A DNA stretch of 64,000 bases from Paracoccaceae bacterium (GCA_019090795.1 JAHRVG010000004.1:1-64000); one strand, 5' to 3'; shown: positions 16,805 to 27,021, numbered from the stretch's first letter. Program-made: numbers and translations. The notes: generated by a model from the letters alone, not told the origin.

Positions 16805-18112
16805 GTGACCGACTTGACCCCACGCGAAATCGTTTCCGAACTTGATCGATTTATCATCGGCCAGAACGACGCCAAACGCGCGGTTGCTGTGGCGCTGCGC
16901 AACCGTTGGCGGCGTAAGCAACTGGCGGACGACCTGCGAGATGAGGTTTATCCCAAGAATATTTTGATGATTGGGCCAACTGGTGTTGGCAAAACCGAAA
17001 TTTCACGGCGTCTGGCAAAACTGGCCAAGGCGCCATTTCTAAAGGTTGAGGCCACCAAATTTACCGAGGTTGGCTATGTTGGGCGCGATGTCGAGCAAAT
17101 TGTGCGCGATCTGGTGGACAGCGCGATTATTATGATTCGCGAACAAAAACGCGAAGAAGTAAAGGCACACGCACACGGGGCAGCAGAAGAACGGGTACTT
17201 GATGCCCTAACGGGCGAAGATTCGCGCGAACAAACGCGCGAATTATTCCGCAAAAAGCTGCGCGACGGCATGTTGGATGACAAGATAATCGAGTTGGATA
17301 TCGCTGATTCCAGCAATCCGATGCAGATGTTAGATATCCCCGGGCAACAGGGTGGCAACATGGGGATGATGAATCTGGGCGATCTTTTCGGCAAAGCATT
17401 TTCCGGTAAAACCCAACGGCGTAAATTGACCGTTTCCGAGAGTTACAAGGTGCTGATTGAGGAAGAGGCCGACAAACTGGTCGATCAAGAATCTGTCACC
17501 AAGGAGGCCGTTACGGCGGTAGAAGAGAATGGCATTGTATTTCTGGACGAAATTGACAAAGTTTGCGCCCGGGCAGATGCTCGTGGTGCAGATGTTTCCC
17601 GCGAAGGCGTGCAGCGCGATTTGTTGCCCTTGATCGAGGGCACGACTGTTTCCACCAAGCACGGATCAGTGAAAACCGATCACATACTATTCATTGCGTC
17701 GGGCGCGTTTCATATTGCCAAACCCTCCGATCTGCTGCCCGAATTGCAAGGCCGTTTACCAATCCGTGTAGAGTTACGTGCGCTGACCGAGGATGATTTT
17801 ATTCGCATCCTGACAGAAACGGACAATGCGCTGACTTTGCAATACTCGGCCCTAATGGCAACCGAAAAAGTGGAAGTCGCGTTCAGCGAATCCGGCATCA
17901 AAGCGCTGGCAAAAATAGCTGCAGAAGTGAACCAATCTGTCGAAAATATTGGTGCGCGCCGACTCTACACAGTGATTGAAAGAGTGTTTGAGGAGCTAAG
18001 CTTTAAGGCGCCGGATCAGGCGGGAACTGCGGTAACGATAGATGCCGAATATGTTGAAAAGCATCTTGGAGAACTGGCACGTAGTACCGATGTTTCGCGG
18101 TATGTTCTCTGA
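16805..18112 (+). CDS. hslU: HslU ATPase subunit of the HslUV protease
   Basis: AAA+ unfoldase that feeds substrates to HslV. 435 residues from a GTG at 16805 ([20 protein letters not shown]), preceded by AAGGA. Walker [10 protein letters not shown] near residue 60, Walker [11 protein letters not shown] near 250, and the GYVGRDVE pore-loop motif are seen; the inserted I domain lies between. It converges on the Smr gene with a one-base gap and no visible terminator. Confidence 0.96.
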   Translation: MTDLTPREIVSELDRFIIGQNDAKRAVAVALRNRWRRKQLADDLRDEVYPKNILMIGPTGVGKTEISRRLAKLAKAPFLKVEATKFTEVGYVGRDVEQIVRDLVDSAIIMIREQKREEVKAHAHGAAEERVLDALTGEDSREQTRELFRKKLRDGMLDDKIIELDIADSSNPMQMLDIPGQQGGNMGMMNLGDLFGKAFSGKTQRRKLTVSESYKVLIEEEADKLVDQESVTKEAVTAVEENGIVFLDEIDKVCARADARGADVSREGVQRDLLPLIEGTTVSTKHGSVKTDHILFIASGAFHIAKPSDLLPELQGRLPIRVELRALTEDDFIRILTETDNALTLQYSALMATEKVEVAFSESGIKALAKIAAEVNQSVENIGARRLYTVIERVFEELSFKAPDQAGTAVTIDAEYVEKHLGELARSTDVSRYVL

Positions 18113-18113
18113 T

Positions 18114-18704
18114 TTAGCGCTTTCGCCTTAGGTAAACATAATAGGCCCCGCTACCGCCGTGACGGTTGTGGGCTTGTGTAACCTGCAACACCAGTGAAGA
18201 CAATTCAGCAGATTTTAACCACTCCGGCAGGCCCTGCCTCAGAACACCAACCTTTGGCCGGTTGAATTCATCATATCCCAGCATTTTGCCTTTACCCGTG
18301 ATCACCAAAAGCAGCCGGTAATGGGCGCGGTGAGCGTTGTGAATATAGACATGCAAACGGGTGCGTGCTTGTTCAGCCGTCAACCCGTGTAAATCCAGCG
18401 TACCATCAATTTCCAGCTTACCCTTTAATAGCCGACGGAAGTTGCGCTGGTCCATATTGGGTGAGGTTTTAGCCGAAACGCTGTGGAATGCGGGTTGTTG
18501 ATGTGTGGGGGGCTTGGTTTTCTGCCCGACCCGAAATGAATTGTGCTCCACTGCAAACACCGGGAGTTGCGGCTTTTTTGGTATTGGATGTTGCGACACC
18601 TGGAGGGGCGAAACCGGGTTTATCCCTTCCACCTGCTTGACAACTTTTTGCCACAACTCTGCTTCGGGCTGCGACAGTTGACGGGGATTTTTACGGCTGG
18701 ACAT
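18114..18704 (-). CDS. Smr-domain protein
   Basis: A 196-residue protein with a C-terminal Smr (small MutS-related) domain: LDLHGLTAEQARTRLHVYI, ITGKGKM and the HGGSGAYYVYLRR end. Smr domains bind branched nucleic acids or cleave RNA/DNA; stand-alone bacterial versions are linked to rescue of stalled ribosomes in some species. The N-terminal 85 residues are polar and look unstructured. Start at 18704 (MSSRKNPRQ) preferred over 18728. It lies 89 bases after the Tim44-like gene. Confidence 0.85.
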   Translation of the reverse strand: MSSRKNPRQLSQPEAELWQKVVKQVEGINPVSPLQVSQHPIPKKPQLPVFAVEHNSFRVGQKTKPPTHQQPAFHSVSAKTSPNMDQRNFRRLLKGKLEIDGTLDLHGLTAEQARTRLHVYIHNAHRAHYRLLLVITGKGKMLGYDEFNRPKVGVLRQGLPEWLKSAELSSLVLQVTQAHNRHGGSGAYYVYLRRKR

Positions 18705-18793
18705 ATTCACCCCATAGCAACAGTTCATATGCGAAACTAGGTGCTAGCCCGACATCCCAAAGGCGGCACAAAACTCAGCCGCCCATTTGAACA

Positions 18794-19450
18794 CTATTCG
18801 CCCGTTGCGACCAATTTCCAATTCGGATCGTTGCTACCCATGATACGCGCAAAGGTCCACACGTCCCGCTGCTTTTTGATCGCCGTCGCATCACCCTCAA
18901 CCACTTCGCCGGATTCGTTTGTCACAACCGAGGTAAGCTCGCCCAGAAATTTCATAGTGATTTCTGATTCGTTATTGGCCGGATCAAACATTGCATCAAC
19001 AATCTTGGTTTCGCGCACGCCAACAAAAGTGGCATCAATAACCAGCCCTTTGGATTTGCGATCCTCAATCACTGCCTCAAAGCTGGTAAAGACATCGTGC
19101 GACAGGAACTGTTTTAGCATATCCAGATCGCCGTTCTCAAAAGCCATCAGAATCATCTCATAAGCCTGACGCGCGCCTGATTGAAACTCTGTCACCGAGA
19201 AATCCGGTTCAACCTGCTTCATTGACAGCAATGCCTGTCCGGCACGACTGTCAATTTCCACATGATCGGCAATATCGGGATCAAGGCCGCCCTCGATAAC
19301 CTCGAAATCGCGGGCCACGCCATTCTGAACGGGAGCCTTTTCGCGTGGTGGCTCGTATCCATCACGGGTTCCCAGCACATTTTTCAAGCGCAGGATCAAA
19401 AAAACCGCTATACCGGCAAGCACCAGCAGCTGAATTATTGCAGAATTCAT
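18794..19450 (-). CDS. Tim44/TimA-like membrane-anchored protein
   Basis: A 218-residue protein with one N-terminal membrane anchor (IIQLLVLAGIAVFLILRLKN) and a Tim44-like domain over about residues 75-215 (FQSGARQAYEMILMAFENGDLDMLKQF, ATFVGVRETKIVDAMFD, WKLVATGE). Bacterial Tim44-like proteins are thought to face the periplasm or inner membrane and assist proteins there; the function is unproven. Divergent from fxsA. Confidence 0.85.
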   Translation of the reverse strand: MNSAIIQLLVLAGIAVFLILRLKNVLGTRDGYEPPREKAPVQNGVARDFEVIEGGLDPDIADHVEIDSRAGQALLSMKQVEPDFSVTEFQSGARQAYEMILMAFENGDLDMLKQFLSHDVFTSFEAVIEDRKSKGLVIDATFVGVRETKIVDAMFDPANNESEITMKFLGELTSVVTNESGEVVEGDATAIKKQRDVWTFARIMGSNDPNWKLVATGE

Positions 19451-19567
19451 GAGAAGCCTCTCAACTTTTTGTGGGGACAGGTGGAATTGTCCTAGGTTTG
19501 CACATATCTAGGGAAAAGACAGGTGCAAGTCTACCTGTAGCGTAATGACAGAGGTTCAAGAGAGTTC

Positions 19568-20059
19568 ATGTGGTTGTTTTTGATTTTTGTTGCGATTCCG
19601 ATCGTAGAAATCGGCCTATTTATTCAGGTAGGCGGATGGTTGGGATTGTGGCCAACATTGTTGATCGTTGTGTTGACGGCCTTTTTGGGAACCAACTTGT
19701 TGCGGCGGCAGGGGGTGGCAACGCTGGAAAAGTTGCAAGGTTCTGTTTCTAAGGGAGAAAACCCCATGGATCCGATTGCCCATGGGGCAATGATCCTTGT
19801 TTCCGGTGTGTTATTGCTAACGCCGGGCTTTTTTACCGATGGAATCGGGTTTGCATTGCTGTTCCCGCCAGTGCGGGGCGCGTTAATAAAATGGGGTGCT
19901 GCGCGTATTTTGCAGAGCAATACAGTCGTGTTCACTAATATGTCACAGGAGCCAGCTCGGAACGACAGGCAAAACGGGACGTTTGAGGGGGAATATACCG
20001 TTCTTGACGATGAGTCAGACAAACCGGGAGACTCCGGCTGGACAAAACCCCGCGAATAA
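19568..20059 (+). CDS. fxsA: FxsA-family membrane protein
   Basis: A 163-residue inner-membrane protein. Three hydrophobic stretches are visible: LFLIFVAIPIVEIGLFIQVG, LGLWPTLLIVVLTAFLGT and MILVSGVLLLTPGFFTDGIG, the last being the family signature. The C-terminal tail (from about 125) is polar. Escherichia coli FxsA, when overproduced, relieves phage T7 exclusion by F plasmids; its ordinary role is unknown. secB follows 71 bases downstream. Confidence 0.9.
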   Translation: MWLFLIFVAIPIVEIGLFIQVGGWLGLWPTLLIVVLTAFLGTNLLRRQGVATLEKLQGSVSKGENPMDPIAHGAMILVSGVLLLTPGFFTDGIGFALLFPPVRGALIKWGAARILQSNTVVFTNMSQEPARNDRQNGTFEGEYTVLDDESDKPGDSGWTKPRE

Positions 20060-20130
20060 CCTGCGATTTGCGTTGTTCTTGTTTCCTAAACTTGCTACCA
20101 AATTTTCGATGATTTAATGGAGATAATCAA

Positions 20131-20610
20131 ATGGCAGACGAAACAGCAACAGAGAATTCCGGCGCTGAGGCCCCACAGGCCGCGCCATCAATGAAGATTG
20201 TGAACCAGTATATTCGTGATCTCTCATTTGAAAATATTGCTGCCCAGAAAAACCTTGGCGGTGAAATTCGGCCAGAGATCAATGTACAGGTCAATCTGGA
20301 TGCCCAGAAAAAGGGTGAGAACCAGTTTGAGGTTGCGCTTAAACTGACCGTTAATGCAGAGTCTGGCGAAGACAGTGTTTTCGTTCTGGAATTGGATTAC
20401 GCCGGCCTTTTTGTCATCGAGAACCTGCCGGAAGAACAGCTGCACCCCTATCTGATGATCGAATGCCCACGCATGATGTTCCCGTTTGTCCGTCAATTGG
20501 CACGCAATATCACAGCTGACGGCGGTTTCCCGCCACTGAATATTGATAACATCGACTTCATGGCCCTGTATCGCGCCGAATTGCAGCGTCGTGCAGCGGC
20601 ATCCAACTAG
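20131..20610 (+). CDS. secB: Protein-export chaperone SecB
   Basis: Tetrameric cytosolic chaperone that keeps preproteins unfolded and hands them to SecA. 159 residues. The signatures QYIRDLSFENI, LELDYAGLFVIENLPEE and LMIECPRMMFPFVRQLARNI are in the expected order. GGAG lies upstream of the ATG. The last bases overlap the end of converging dnaQ by 4. Confidence 0.95.
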   Translation: MADETATENSGAEAPQAAPSMKIVNQYIRDLSFENIAAQKNLGGEIRPEINVQVNLDAQKKGENQFEVALKLTVNAESGEDSVFVLELDYAGLFVIENLPEEQLHPYLMIECPRMMFPFVRQLARNITADGGFPPLNIDNIDFMALYRAELQRRAAASN

Positions 20611-21299
20611 GTTTTAGACCAGAAAGCACCTTCGCCCAATTTTTGTACGAAGGTGCCATGAGCCTGCTTTTCCGCCTCGGTCATCCGGGGCGGTAATTTT
20701 TTGGCGCGTTGAGGAATTTTCCAATCGGTCTGGGTACCTTGGCTTGCCACGTCGGTCCCCGCCACCACGTTCAATGCAAAATCCGGCTGACGACCACCGA
20801 TCAGTTCCAGATAGACTTCTGCCAGAATTTCACTATCCAGCAATGCGCCGTGTTTTTCGCGGGCAGAGTTATCAACGCCAAAACGCCGACACAGGGCATC
20901 AAGCGAGTTTTGCGCACCGGGAAACCGCCGCCGCGCCATAGCCAGCGTATCAATAGACTGGGACATTGGCAGTTTTGGCAAACCCATCCATTCAAATTCT
21001 GCATTCAGGAATTTCATGTCGAAAGTAGCGTTGTGAATCACCATTTTGGCGCCGTCAACGAAATCCAGAAAATCTTGCCCAATCTTTTTGAAAACCGGCT
21101 TGTCCGACAGAAATTCTGAACTCAGTCCATGAACATCAAACGCCCCTTGCGGCATATCGCGTTCTGGATTGATATATTGGTGATAAATTCGGCCCGTGGG
21201 CAGATGATTGAGCAGTTCTACACCACCAATTTCAACGACCCTGTCACCGCTAAACGGATCAAGACCAGTGGTTTCCGTATCCATTACGATTTCACGCAT
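20607..21299 (-). CDS. dnaQ: DNA polymerase III epsilon subunit (3'-5' proofreading exonuclease)
   Basis: Proofreading subunit of the replicative polymerase, 230 residues. DEDDh exonuclease motifs: MDTETTG (I), HNATFDMKFL (II), HGALLDSEILAEVYL (III, with the catalytic His). The C-terminal tail that binds the alpha subunit is present. Last gene of the leftward maf-aroE-coaE-dnaQ unit; its start overlaps coaE by 8 bases. Confidence 0.95.
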   Translation of the reverse strand: MREIVMDTETTGLDPFSGDRVVEIGGVELLNHLPTGRIYHQYINPERDMPQGAFDVHGLSSEFLSDKPVFKKIGQDFLDFVDGAKMVIHNATFDMKFLNAEFEWMGLPKLPMSQSIDTLAMARRRFPGAQNSLDALCRRFGVDNSAREKHGALLDSEILAEVYLELIGGRQPDFALNVVAGTDVASQGTQTDWKIPQRAKKLPPRMTEAEKQAHGTFVQKLGEGAFWSKT

Positions 21300-21906
21300 C
21301 AGGTGTCTTTCCGCTAATTTTCGCGATTAGTTGCAACACAAATTCCTGCGCTGCCGCTGGTGTTGTGGTTTCCAACACGTAATCTGCCCTTTGGCGCTTT
21401 TGTACATCTGGCATTTGTTTTGCCAGGATAAACTCAAAGGTTTCTTCGCTCATTTCGCCACGTTCCATAACCCGGCGTTTCTGTTCTTGCGGTGATGCTG
21501 TAACAACCAGAACCGCATCACATAATTGATCACCTTTAGTTTCGAAAAGCAAAGGGTGATCAATAACAACAAGAGGCACACCTGACTCTATCGCTGCGGT
21601 CAAGAAATCTTCACGACTTTGGGATACCAAGGGATGAACCAGTGCCTCAATTTCTTGCAGTAATTCTGGGCGTTCGGCGATATACAGCTTGAGGGTTCCA
21701 CGGTCAACTTGTTGATTTTTAACAGCTTCTGGAACCAATTTCGCAATGGCATGAACTGCCGGGGTATCCCCTTGGTACAGATCATGAACAGTTGCATCCG
21801 CATCCCAAACCGGAACATTTTCCGCAGAAAACAGCTTGGCTGTTGTCGATTTTCCCATACCGATAGAACCGGTTAGGCCCAGAATAAAAGGTTTACTCGA
21901 CTTCAT
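21292..21906 (-). CDS. coaE: Dephospho-CoA kinase
   Basis: Catalyses the last step of coenzyme A synthesis, phosphorylating the 3'-hydroxyl of dephospho-CoA. 204 residues with the P-loop GLTGSIGMGKST near the N-terminus, the CoA-domain segment DADATVHDLY and HPLVSQSREDF, and DHPLLFETKG. It overlaps aroE by 4 bases. Confidence 0.95.
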   Translation of the reverse strand: MKSSKPFILGLTGSIGMGKSTTAKLFSAENVPVWDADATVHDLYQGDTPAVHAIAKLVPEAVKNQQVDRGTLKLYIAERPELLQEIEALVHPLVSQSREDFLTAAIESGVPLVVIDHPLLFETKGDQLCDAVLVVTASPQEQKRRVMERGEMSEETFEFILAKQMPDVQKRQRADYVLETTTPAAAQEFVLQLIAKISGKTPDA

Positions 21907-22739
21907 GATGCTAACACCGCTTCTCTCAAGGCTGCATCTACCTCAGGTCTTTGACCAAACCAGTCGTGAAACCCTGGAACCGCTTGATGCAACAACATTC
22001 CCAGACCATCCACCGCCAACAATCCACGTTGTTCAGCCTGAAGCAGGAAATCTGTCTTTAGGGGGTTATAAACAATATCAGTCACCAAAGCCCCAAAGGG
22101 CGCCTTAGCCAGCGAGACTTCCAGCGGTGGCTGTCCAACCATACCCAATGACGTGGTGTTCACAATGGTGGCGGCATCACTGAACAGATCATGCACCTCT
22201 GTCCAGTTGCGAACTTCTACCCGTCCGCCAAAATGGCTTTGCAAAACCTCTCCTCGCGCCCGGGTGCGGTTGGCCAGGATCACCTTTGGGGCCCCTTCGG
22301 CCAATAAAGAAGAAATCACCGCCCGCGCCGCGCCACCTGCGCCCAGGACAACCGCAGTACCCGCAGTGGCATCCCAATCTGGTTCTTCCTGTTTCAGGTT
22401 ATTGATAAACCCGATCCCGTCAGTGTTATCCGCATGAATGCCGCCATCCGCCCGAAAAGAAATCGTATTAGCGGCACCAATCAAAGCTGCACGATCAGTA
22501 ACGGAATTGGCAATCGCCAGAACGCTTTCTTTGTAGGGAATAGTTACGTTTACCCCGACAAAACCAAGCCGCGGCATTGAACGGAGCGTTTCTTCGAATT
22601 CCTGCAAACGAATGCCAACGGGCACATAATACCCCTCCAACCCGTATTTTTTCAGCCAATAGCCATGAATACGGGGGGATTTACTGTGGGAAATCGGCCA
22701 CCCGACAACGCCAGCCAAGGGAATACGTTCGGTTGTCAT
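21903..22739 (-). CDS. aroE: Shikimate dehydrogenase
   Basis: NADPH-dependent reduction of 3-dehydroshikimate to shikimate in aromatic amino acid synthesis. 278 residues. Substrate-binding SHSKSPRIH, the catalytic Lys in NVTIPYKE, the catalytic Asp in DNTDGIGF and the nucleotide-binding VVLGAGGAARAV are present. Overlaps maf by 4 bases. Confidence 0.95.
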   Translation of the reverse strand: MTTERIPLAGVVGWPISHSKSPRIHGYWLKKYGLEGYYVPVGIRLQEFEETLRSMPRLGFVGVNVTIPYKESVLAIANSVTDRAALIGAANTISFRADGGIHADNTDGIGFINNLKQEEPDWDATAGTAVVLGAGGAARAVISSLLAEGAPKVILANRTRARGEVLQSHFGGRVEVRNWTEVHDLFSDAATIVNTTSLGMVGQPPLEVSLAKAPFGALVTDIVYNPLKTDFLLQAEQRGLLAVDGLGMLLHQAVPGFHDWFGQRPEVDAALREAVLAS

Positions 22740-23335
22740 TCTGTCAGAACTCCTCTGGTTCTAAGAAAACCCAGCACCTCAATCAGGGGCAGGCCCAGAA
22801 TGGTAAAGTAATCCCCCTGAACCCGTGTGAATAATTGTACACCTTCGGTTTCCAGTTTGTAACAACCAACTGTGGTGAGCAGATCATTTTTGTGCTGCTT
22901 GATATACGCATCAAGAAACTGATTCGAAAATTCGCGCATCACTAATTGCGCACGGCCAACATGGCGCCACACCGGCTTGCCATCCTCAAAAATAACCACA
23001 GCGCTAAGCAACTGATGGCCCTGCCCGCGCAGCTTGCTAAGGTGGATTCTTGCTTCAGTCAAATCCCGGGGCTTGCTAAAGATTTCTCCATTACATACCA
23101 GTATCTGATCTGCCGAAATAACCAGATGATCAGGATGTTTTCGGCTGACCCGCATTCCCTTATATTCAGCCAATGTGTCAACTATATCCAAGGGTCGAGT
23201 ACCTTCAGCCTGAAGGGATACCAGAATAGATGCCTCGTCCACGGGCGAAACCAGAACATCAAATTGAATTCCGGCGTTGCTCAATAGCTGTTGTCGGGCA
23301 GAAGAACCGGAGGCGAGGATTATCTTATGTTTCAT
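22736..23335 (-). CDS. maf: Maf-family nucleoside triphosphate pyrophosphatase
   Basis: A 199-residue Maf protein; the family hydrolyses non-canonical or modified nucleotides such as dTTP, UTP or m7GTP. Signature ASGSSARQQLLSNAG at the N-terminus, the catalytic ISADQI (Asp base) and VGCYKLETEG are seen. First gene of the leftward unit that starts at the candidate origin. The pyruvate,phosphate dikinase regulator gene that often precedes maf in relatives is not here. Confidence 0.93.
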   Translation of the reverse strand: MKHKIILASGSSARQQLLSNAGIQFDVLVSPVDEASILVSLQAEGTRPLDIVDTLAEYKGMRVSRKHPDHLVISADQILVCNGEIFSKPRDLTEARIHLSKLRGQGHQLLSAVVIFEDGKPVWRHVGRAQLVMREFSNQFLDAYIKQHKNDLLTTVGCYKLETEGVQLFTRVQGDYFTILGLPLIEVLGFLRTRGVLTE

Positions 23336-23833
23336 AAGAAAGCTTTACGGTGTTCCGAATGCAGTTTCCAGATGGTTAAATAGCCGCTGGATAAACCCTG
23401 CAAAAGGTTTGTACTGAATTGGGGATAACTGGGGACAATATTGGTAACTTTAGCAAATCGGGAGGAAATCGAAATTAGTGGGATTTTTACCCTTCGTCTT
23501 TCAAAAGTTTTCCTCAACTGTATAACTTTTCCAGATCCCTCCTATACAGTGGATTGTTTGCAATTATTCTTTACCTATAATGTATTTTTCAACAGAAACA
23601 TTTTTATTAAGTATTTGTTTTTTAATTGTAATAACAGTTATTCACCATTTGTTATCGTGTTTAAAATTGCAGAAAGGTTTCATGGGACACCTGTTGATAA
23701 ATAAGTAATCCACAGAATTTTTCCTTCCCTACTACATAATCATCTTTTCTAAATATCATTTATTATTATTGTATAATGGCAAAGCTTGGATCACTGGGCT
23801 AATGATAGATTTCAAAAACAAGTGAAAGCTAAA
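23336..23833. other. Candidate chromosomal replication origin (oriC)
   Basis: About 500 bases without a credible gene and far richer in A+T than its surroundings, notably 23560-23690 and 23735-23775. Four 9-mers are one mismatch from DnaA boxes TTATCCACA/TTATTCACA: TGGGGATAA (23420-23428, minus), TTATTCACC (23638-23646, plus), TGTTGATAA (23692-23700, minus) and TAATCCACA (23706-23714, plus). Genes on both sides run away from it (maf-dnaQ leftward, hemJ-parB rightward), and parS sites with parAB lie 3-7 kb away, as near many alphaproteobacterial origins. No perfect DnaA box is seen and no GANTC site was noticed. Confidence 0.65.
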
Positions 23834-24286
23834 ATGACTGAACAGCTGGCTGATGTGTATCCCTGGATAAAATCTTTACATATCATTTCGGTGATATCTT
23901 GGATGGCAGGTTTATTATATCTACCACGCCTCTTCGTAAACCATGTTGAACGCGCACCTAACGGTTCCGAGATGGCGGAAATTTTCAAGGGTATGGAATA
24001 TCGTTTGTTGCGCTACATTATGAACCCCGCGATGATTGCCACATGGTTGTTTGGTCTCCTCTTGGCAGTCACACCAGGAATTGTTGATTGGGCTTCTGGA
24101 TACACATATGTGAAACTGGTGATGATTTTGGGAATGACAGGATTTCATCAATGGCTTGGTTTGCGCAGGAAGGTTTTTGAGCAAGATCAGAATACAAGAT
24201 CAGGAAAACACTATCGGATTGCAAACGAGGTGCCGACATTGATGATGATTATCATCGTGATAATGATTGTTGTACGTCCTTTCTAA
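23834..24286 (+). CDS. hemJ: Protoporphyrinogen oxidase HemJ
   Basis: Inner-membrane enzyme oxidising protoporphyrinogen IX to protoporphyrin IX in haem synthesis. 150 residues, with four hydrophobic segments and the hallmark YPWIKSLHIISVISWMAGLL start, holding the conserved His, followed by YLPRLFVNH and a final TLMMIIIVIMIVVRPF. The ATG at 23834 matches the family start; an in-frame TTG at 23786 would add 16 residues of no family likeness. Confidence 0.93.
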   Translation: MTEQLADVYPWIKSLHIISVISWMAGLLYLPRLFVNHVERAPNGSEMAEIFKGMEYRLLRYIMNPAMIATWLFGLLLAVTPGIVDWASGYTYVKLVMILGMTGFHQWLGLRRKVFEQDQNTRSGKHYRIANEVPTLMMIIIVIMIVVRPF

Positions 24287-24416
24287 AAGGAAAATTTGAC
24301 AATTTGGTGCCAGCACTTTAACTGAACGTAATCAGCTCGGTTTCCCCAACCGTTTATGGGCTTTTCTCAGAAATATAAAATATGACGTCGGGCTAAGTCC
24401 GCGATAGGTGGTATTC

Positions 24417-25688
24417 ATGGAACAGGAAAAAATTTCCCTGTCTGAACTCAAGGCCAAAGCACCGGCTGATTTGTTGAAATTTGCAGAAGAGTGGGAAGTT
24501 GAAAATGCTTCCACTTTGCGAAAAGGCGACATGATGTTCGCGATCCTCAAGGAAATGGCAGAGGAAGGCGCTGAAATTTCCGGAGACGGTGTTTTGGAAG
24601 TTCTGCAAGACGGTTTTGGTTTCCTGCGATCACCAGAGGCTAATTATCTGGCCGGACCCGAAGATATTTACGTAAGCCCGACAATGATTCGTAAACATTC
24701 ACTGCGCACCGGCGATACGGTGTTGGGGATTATGCGTTCGCCGGACCAAGGGGAACGGTATTTTGGCTTGACTAAAGTCTCAACCATCAATTTTGCCGAT
24801 CCAGAGGAAGTTAAGCACAAGGTGCATTTTGATAACCTGACACCGCTGTATCCTGATGAGCGGCTGAAAATGGAAATTGAAGATCCAACCATTAAGGATA
24901 AAACGGCCCGAGTAATCGACTTGGTTGTACCAATCGGCAAAGGCCAGCGTTGTTTGGTTGTTGCGCCCCCGCGTACAGGTAAAACGGTTATTCTGCAAAA
25001 TATTGCAAATTCGATCGAAAAAAATCACCCGGAGTGCTATTTGATCGTTCTGCTGATTGATGAACGACCAGAAGAAGTTACCGATATGCAGCGTTCGGTT
25101 AAGGGCGAAGTAATTTCTTCGACTTTTGACGAGCCAGCGACCCGTCACGTTGCAGTTTCTGAAATGGTGATTGAGAAAGCCAAACGTTTGGTGGAACACA
25201 AGCGTGACGTGGTTATTTTGCTAGACTCCATCACACGCCTTGGTCGTGCCTATAACACGGTTGTACCGTCGTCTGGTAAGGTTCTGACCGGTGGTGTGGA
25301 CGCAAATGCGCTGCAACGCCCCAAGCGTTTCTTTGGTGCCGCACGTAACATTGAAGAAGGCGGTTCATTGACGATTATCTCAACAGCGCTGATTGACACT
25401 GGTTCGCGGATGGATGAGGTGATTTTTGAGGAATTCAAAGGCACCGGTAACTCGGAAATTGTACTGGATCGTAAGATAGCTGATAAACGGGTTTATCCAG
25501 CCATCGACATTCTGAAATCGGGTACCCGCAAAGAAGAGCTACTGGTAGAAAAAGGTGATCTGACTAAAACCTTTATGCTGCGCCGCATTCTGAATCCGAT
25601 GGGTACAACGGACGCGGTTGAGTTCCTGCTGAGCAAACTGAAGCAAACAAAGACCAATCAGGACTTCTTCGATTCGATGAATAGCTGA
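24417..25688 (+). CDS. rho: Transcription termination factor Rho
   Basis: Hexameric RNA helicase that ends transcription. 423 residues. N-terminal Rho helical bundle ([18 protein letters not shown]), cold-shock-like RNA-binding domain with [14 protein letters not shown], then the ATPase with Walker A APPRTGKT near residue 185, Walker [18 protein letters not shown] and the R-loop GGVDANALQ. The start follows AGGTGG by 6 bases. TTGACA at 24296-24301 in the 130-base leader may be a -35 element, but no good -10 goes with it. Confidence 0.96.
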   Translation: MEQEKISLSELKAKAPADLLKFAEEWEVENASTLRKGDMMFAILKEMAEEGAEISGDGVLEVLQDGFGFLRSPEANYLAGPEDIYVSPTMIRKHSLRTGDTVLGIMRSPDQGERYFGLTKVSTINFADPEEVKHKVHFDNLTPLYPDERLKMEIEDPTIKDKTARVIDLVVPIGKGQRCLVVAPPRTGKTVILQNIANSIEKNHPECYLIVLLIDERPEEVTDMQRSVKGEVISSTFDEPATRHVAVSEMVIEKAKRLVEHKRDVVILLDSITRLGRAYNTVVPSSGKVLTGGVDANALQRPKRFFGAARNIEEGGSLTIISTALIDTGSRMDEVIFEEFKGTGNSEIVLDRKIADKRVYPAIDILKSGTRKEELLVEKGDLTKTFMLRRILNPMGTTDAVEFLLSKLKQTKTNQDFFDSMNS

Positions 25689-25719
25689 TAGAATAACCTT
25701 TTAAACCAAAGGGTTAAAT

Positions 25720-27018
25720 ATGAATGAGACGATATTTGCTCTGGCAACAGCCAAGGGGCGCGCAGGAATTTCAGTGCTGCGCCTCTCGGGGGCGAAAGCA
25801 TTCGAAATTGCGGAAAAGATATGCGGTTCGAAGGTTACACCGCGACGCCCGAGTTTGCGACGCCTGATTTCATCTGAGGATGTCATACTGGACGAGGCGC
25901 TGGTTCTCGCCTTTGAGTCTGGTGCCAGCTTTACCGGCGAAGACGTGGTCGAGTTCCAATGTCACGGTAGCCCGGCAGTGGTTGATGCGCTAACAAGGGA
26001 GCTGTCCGATTTTTCACCAGCAAGATTGGCTGAACCCGGTGAATTCACTCGACGTGCTTTGGAAAATGGCTGCCTTGATCTTAGTCAGGTCGAAGGCCTG
26101 TCTGATTTGCTTGAGGCGGAAACTGAAGCGCAGCGGGTTCAAGCATTCCGAATCATGCAGGGGTCGCTATCTGACAAGGTAAATAATTGGCGGAATGACC
26201 TGATTCGTGCAGCGGCCTTGATCGAGGCTACAATTGATTTTTCGGATGAAGACGTTCCTATAGACGTTTCCCCTGAAGTAGCCATCCTCACGGCGCGCGT
26301 AAGGGCTGATCTGGAAAAAGAAATCACCGGTAGTTTTGTAGCCGAGCGTATTCGTGATGGTTTTGAAGTGGCAATAGTTGGGCCGCCGAATGTTGGTAAA
26401 TCAACCCTGTTGAATGCACTGGCTGGCCGCGACGCGGCAATAACTTCTGAATTTGCCGGAACAACGCGCGATGTGATTGAGGTTCGCATGGATATCGACG
26501 GGTTGGCAGTCACGCTGCTGGATACGGCTGGTTTGCGGCAAACGGACGACCACGTTGAATCCCTGGGCATTGATCTTGCGGTTCGACGCGCTAAAGCCGC
26601 CGATATTCGTGTATTTCTCCTCGAGAGCGGCAAGGAAATCGAAGGTGAGTTACAGCCACAACCGGATGATATCGTTGTTGTCGGAAAAGCAGACTTAGAT
26701 CAAACTATTGGCGTAGTGGGTGTTTCGGGTTTGCACGGGCAGGGGGTTGACCGGTTGATTCGTCGAATTTCTGCTGTTCTTTCTGGTCGATCCGCCCTTG
26801 CGCAAAACGCTGTTCGTCAAAGACATCGGGTTGCCATGCGTCAGGCAATAACTTTCCTGTCCTCGGCCGAAGATTTGCTGGAGGATTACCAGAACACATC
26901 AGAGCTTTTGGCAATGGAATTGAATAGTACTGTTCACGCACTGAATTCCCTTATAGGACAGGTTGGTGTAGAAGAGCTTCTGGATGAGATATTTTCGAGT
27001 TTTTGCTTGGGAAAGTAG
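25720..27018 (+). CDS. mnmE: tRNA modification GTPase MnmE
   Basis: With MnmG installs the carboxymethylaminomethyl group on U34 of some tRNAs. 432 residues: N-terminal tetrahydrofolate-binding domain ([28 protein letters not shown]), helical domain, inserted G domain with G1 [10 protein letters not shown]2 GTTRDVIE, G3 DTAGL, and the C-terminal FCLGK carrying the conserved Cys. The usual G4 motif NKxD reads GKAD here, an unusual change in the guanine-specificity loop. mnmG starts 11 bases downstream. Confidence 0.95.
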   Translation: MNETIFALATAKGRAGISVLRLSGAKAFEIAEKICGSKVTPRRPSLRRLISSEDVILDEALVLAFESGASFTGEDVVEFQCHGSPAVVDALTRELSDFSPARLAEPGEFTRRALENGCLDLSQVEGLSDLLEAETEAQRVQAFRIMQGSLSDKVNNWRNDLIRAAALIEATIDFSDEDVPIDVSPEVAILTARVRADLEKEITGSFVAERIRDGFEVAIVGPPNVGKSTLLNALAGRDAAITSEFAGTTRDVIEVRMDIDGLAVTLLDTAGLRQTDDHVESLGIDLAVRRAKAADIRVFLLESGKEIEGELQPQPDDIVVVGKADLDQTIGVVGVSGLHGQGVDRLIRRISAVLSGRSALAQNAVRQRHRVAMRQAITFLSSAEDLLEDYQNTSELLAMELNSTVHALNSLIGQVGVEELLDEIFSSFCLGK

Positions 27019-27021
27019 GAG

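Noticed and set aside
23441-23704. 87-codon open frame in the candidate origin
   Set aside because: AT-driven composition (Phe, Asn, Ile), no homology recognised, and it covers the DnaA-box-like sites.
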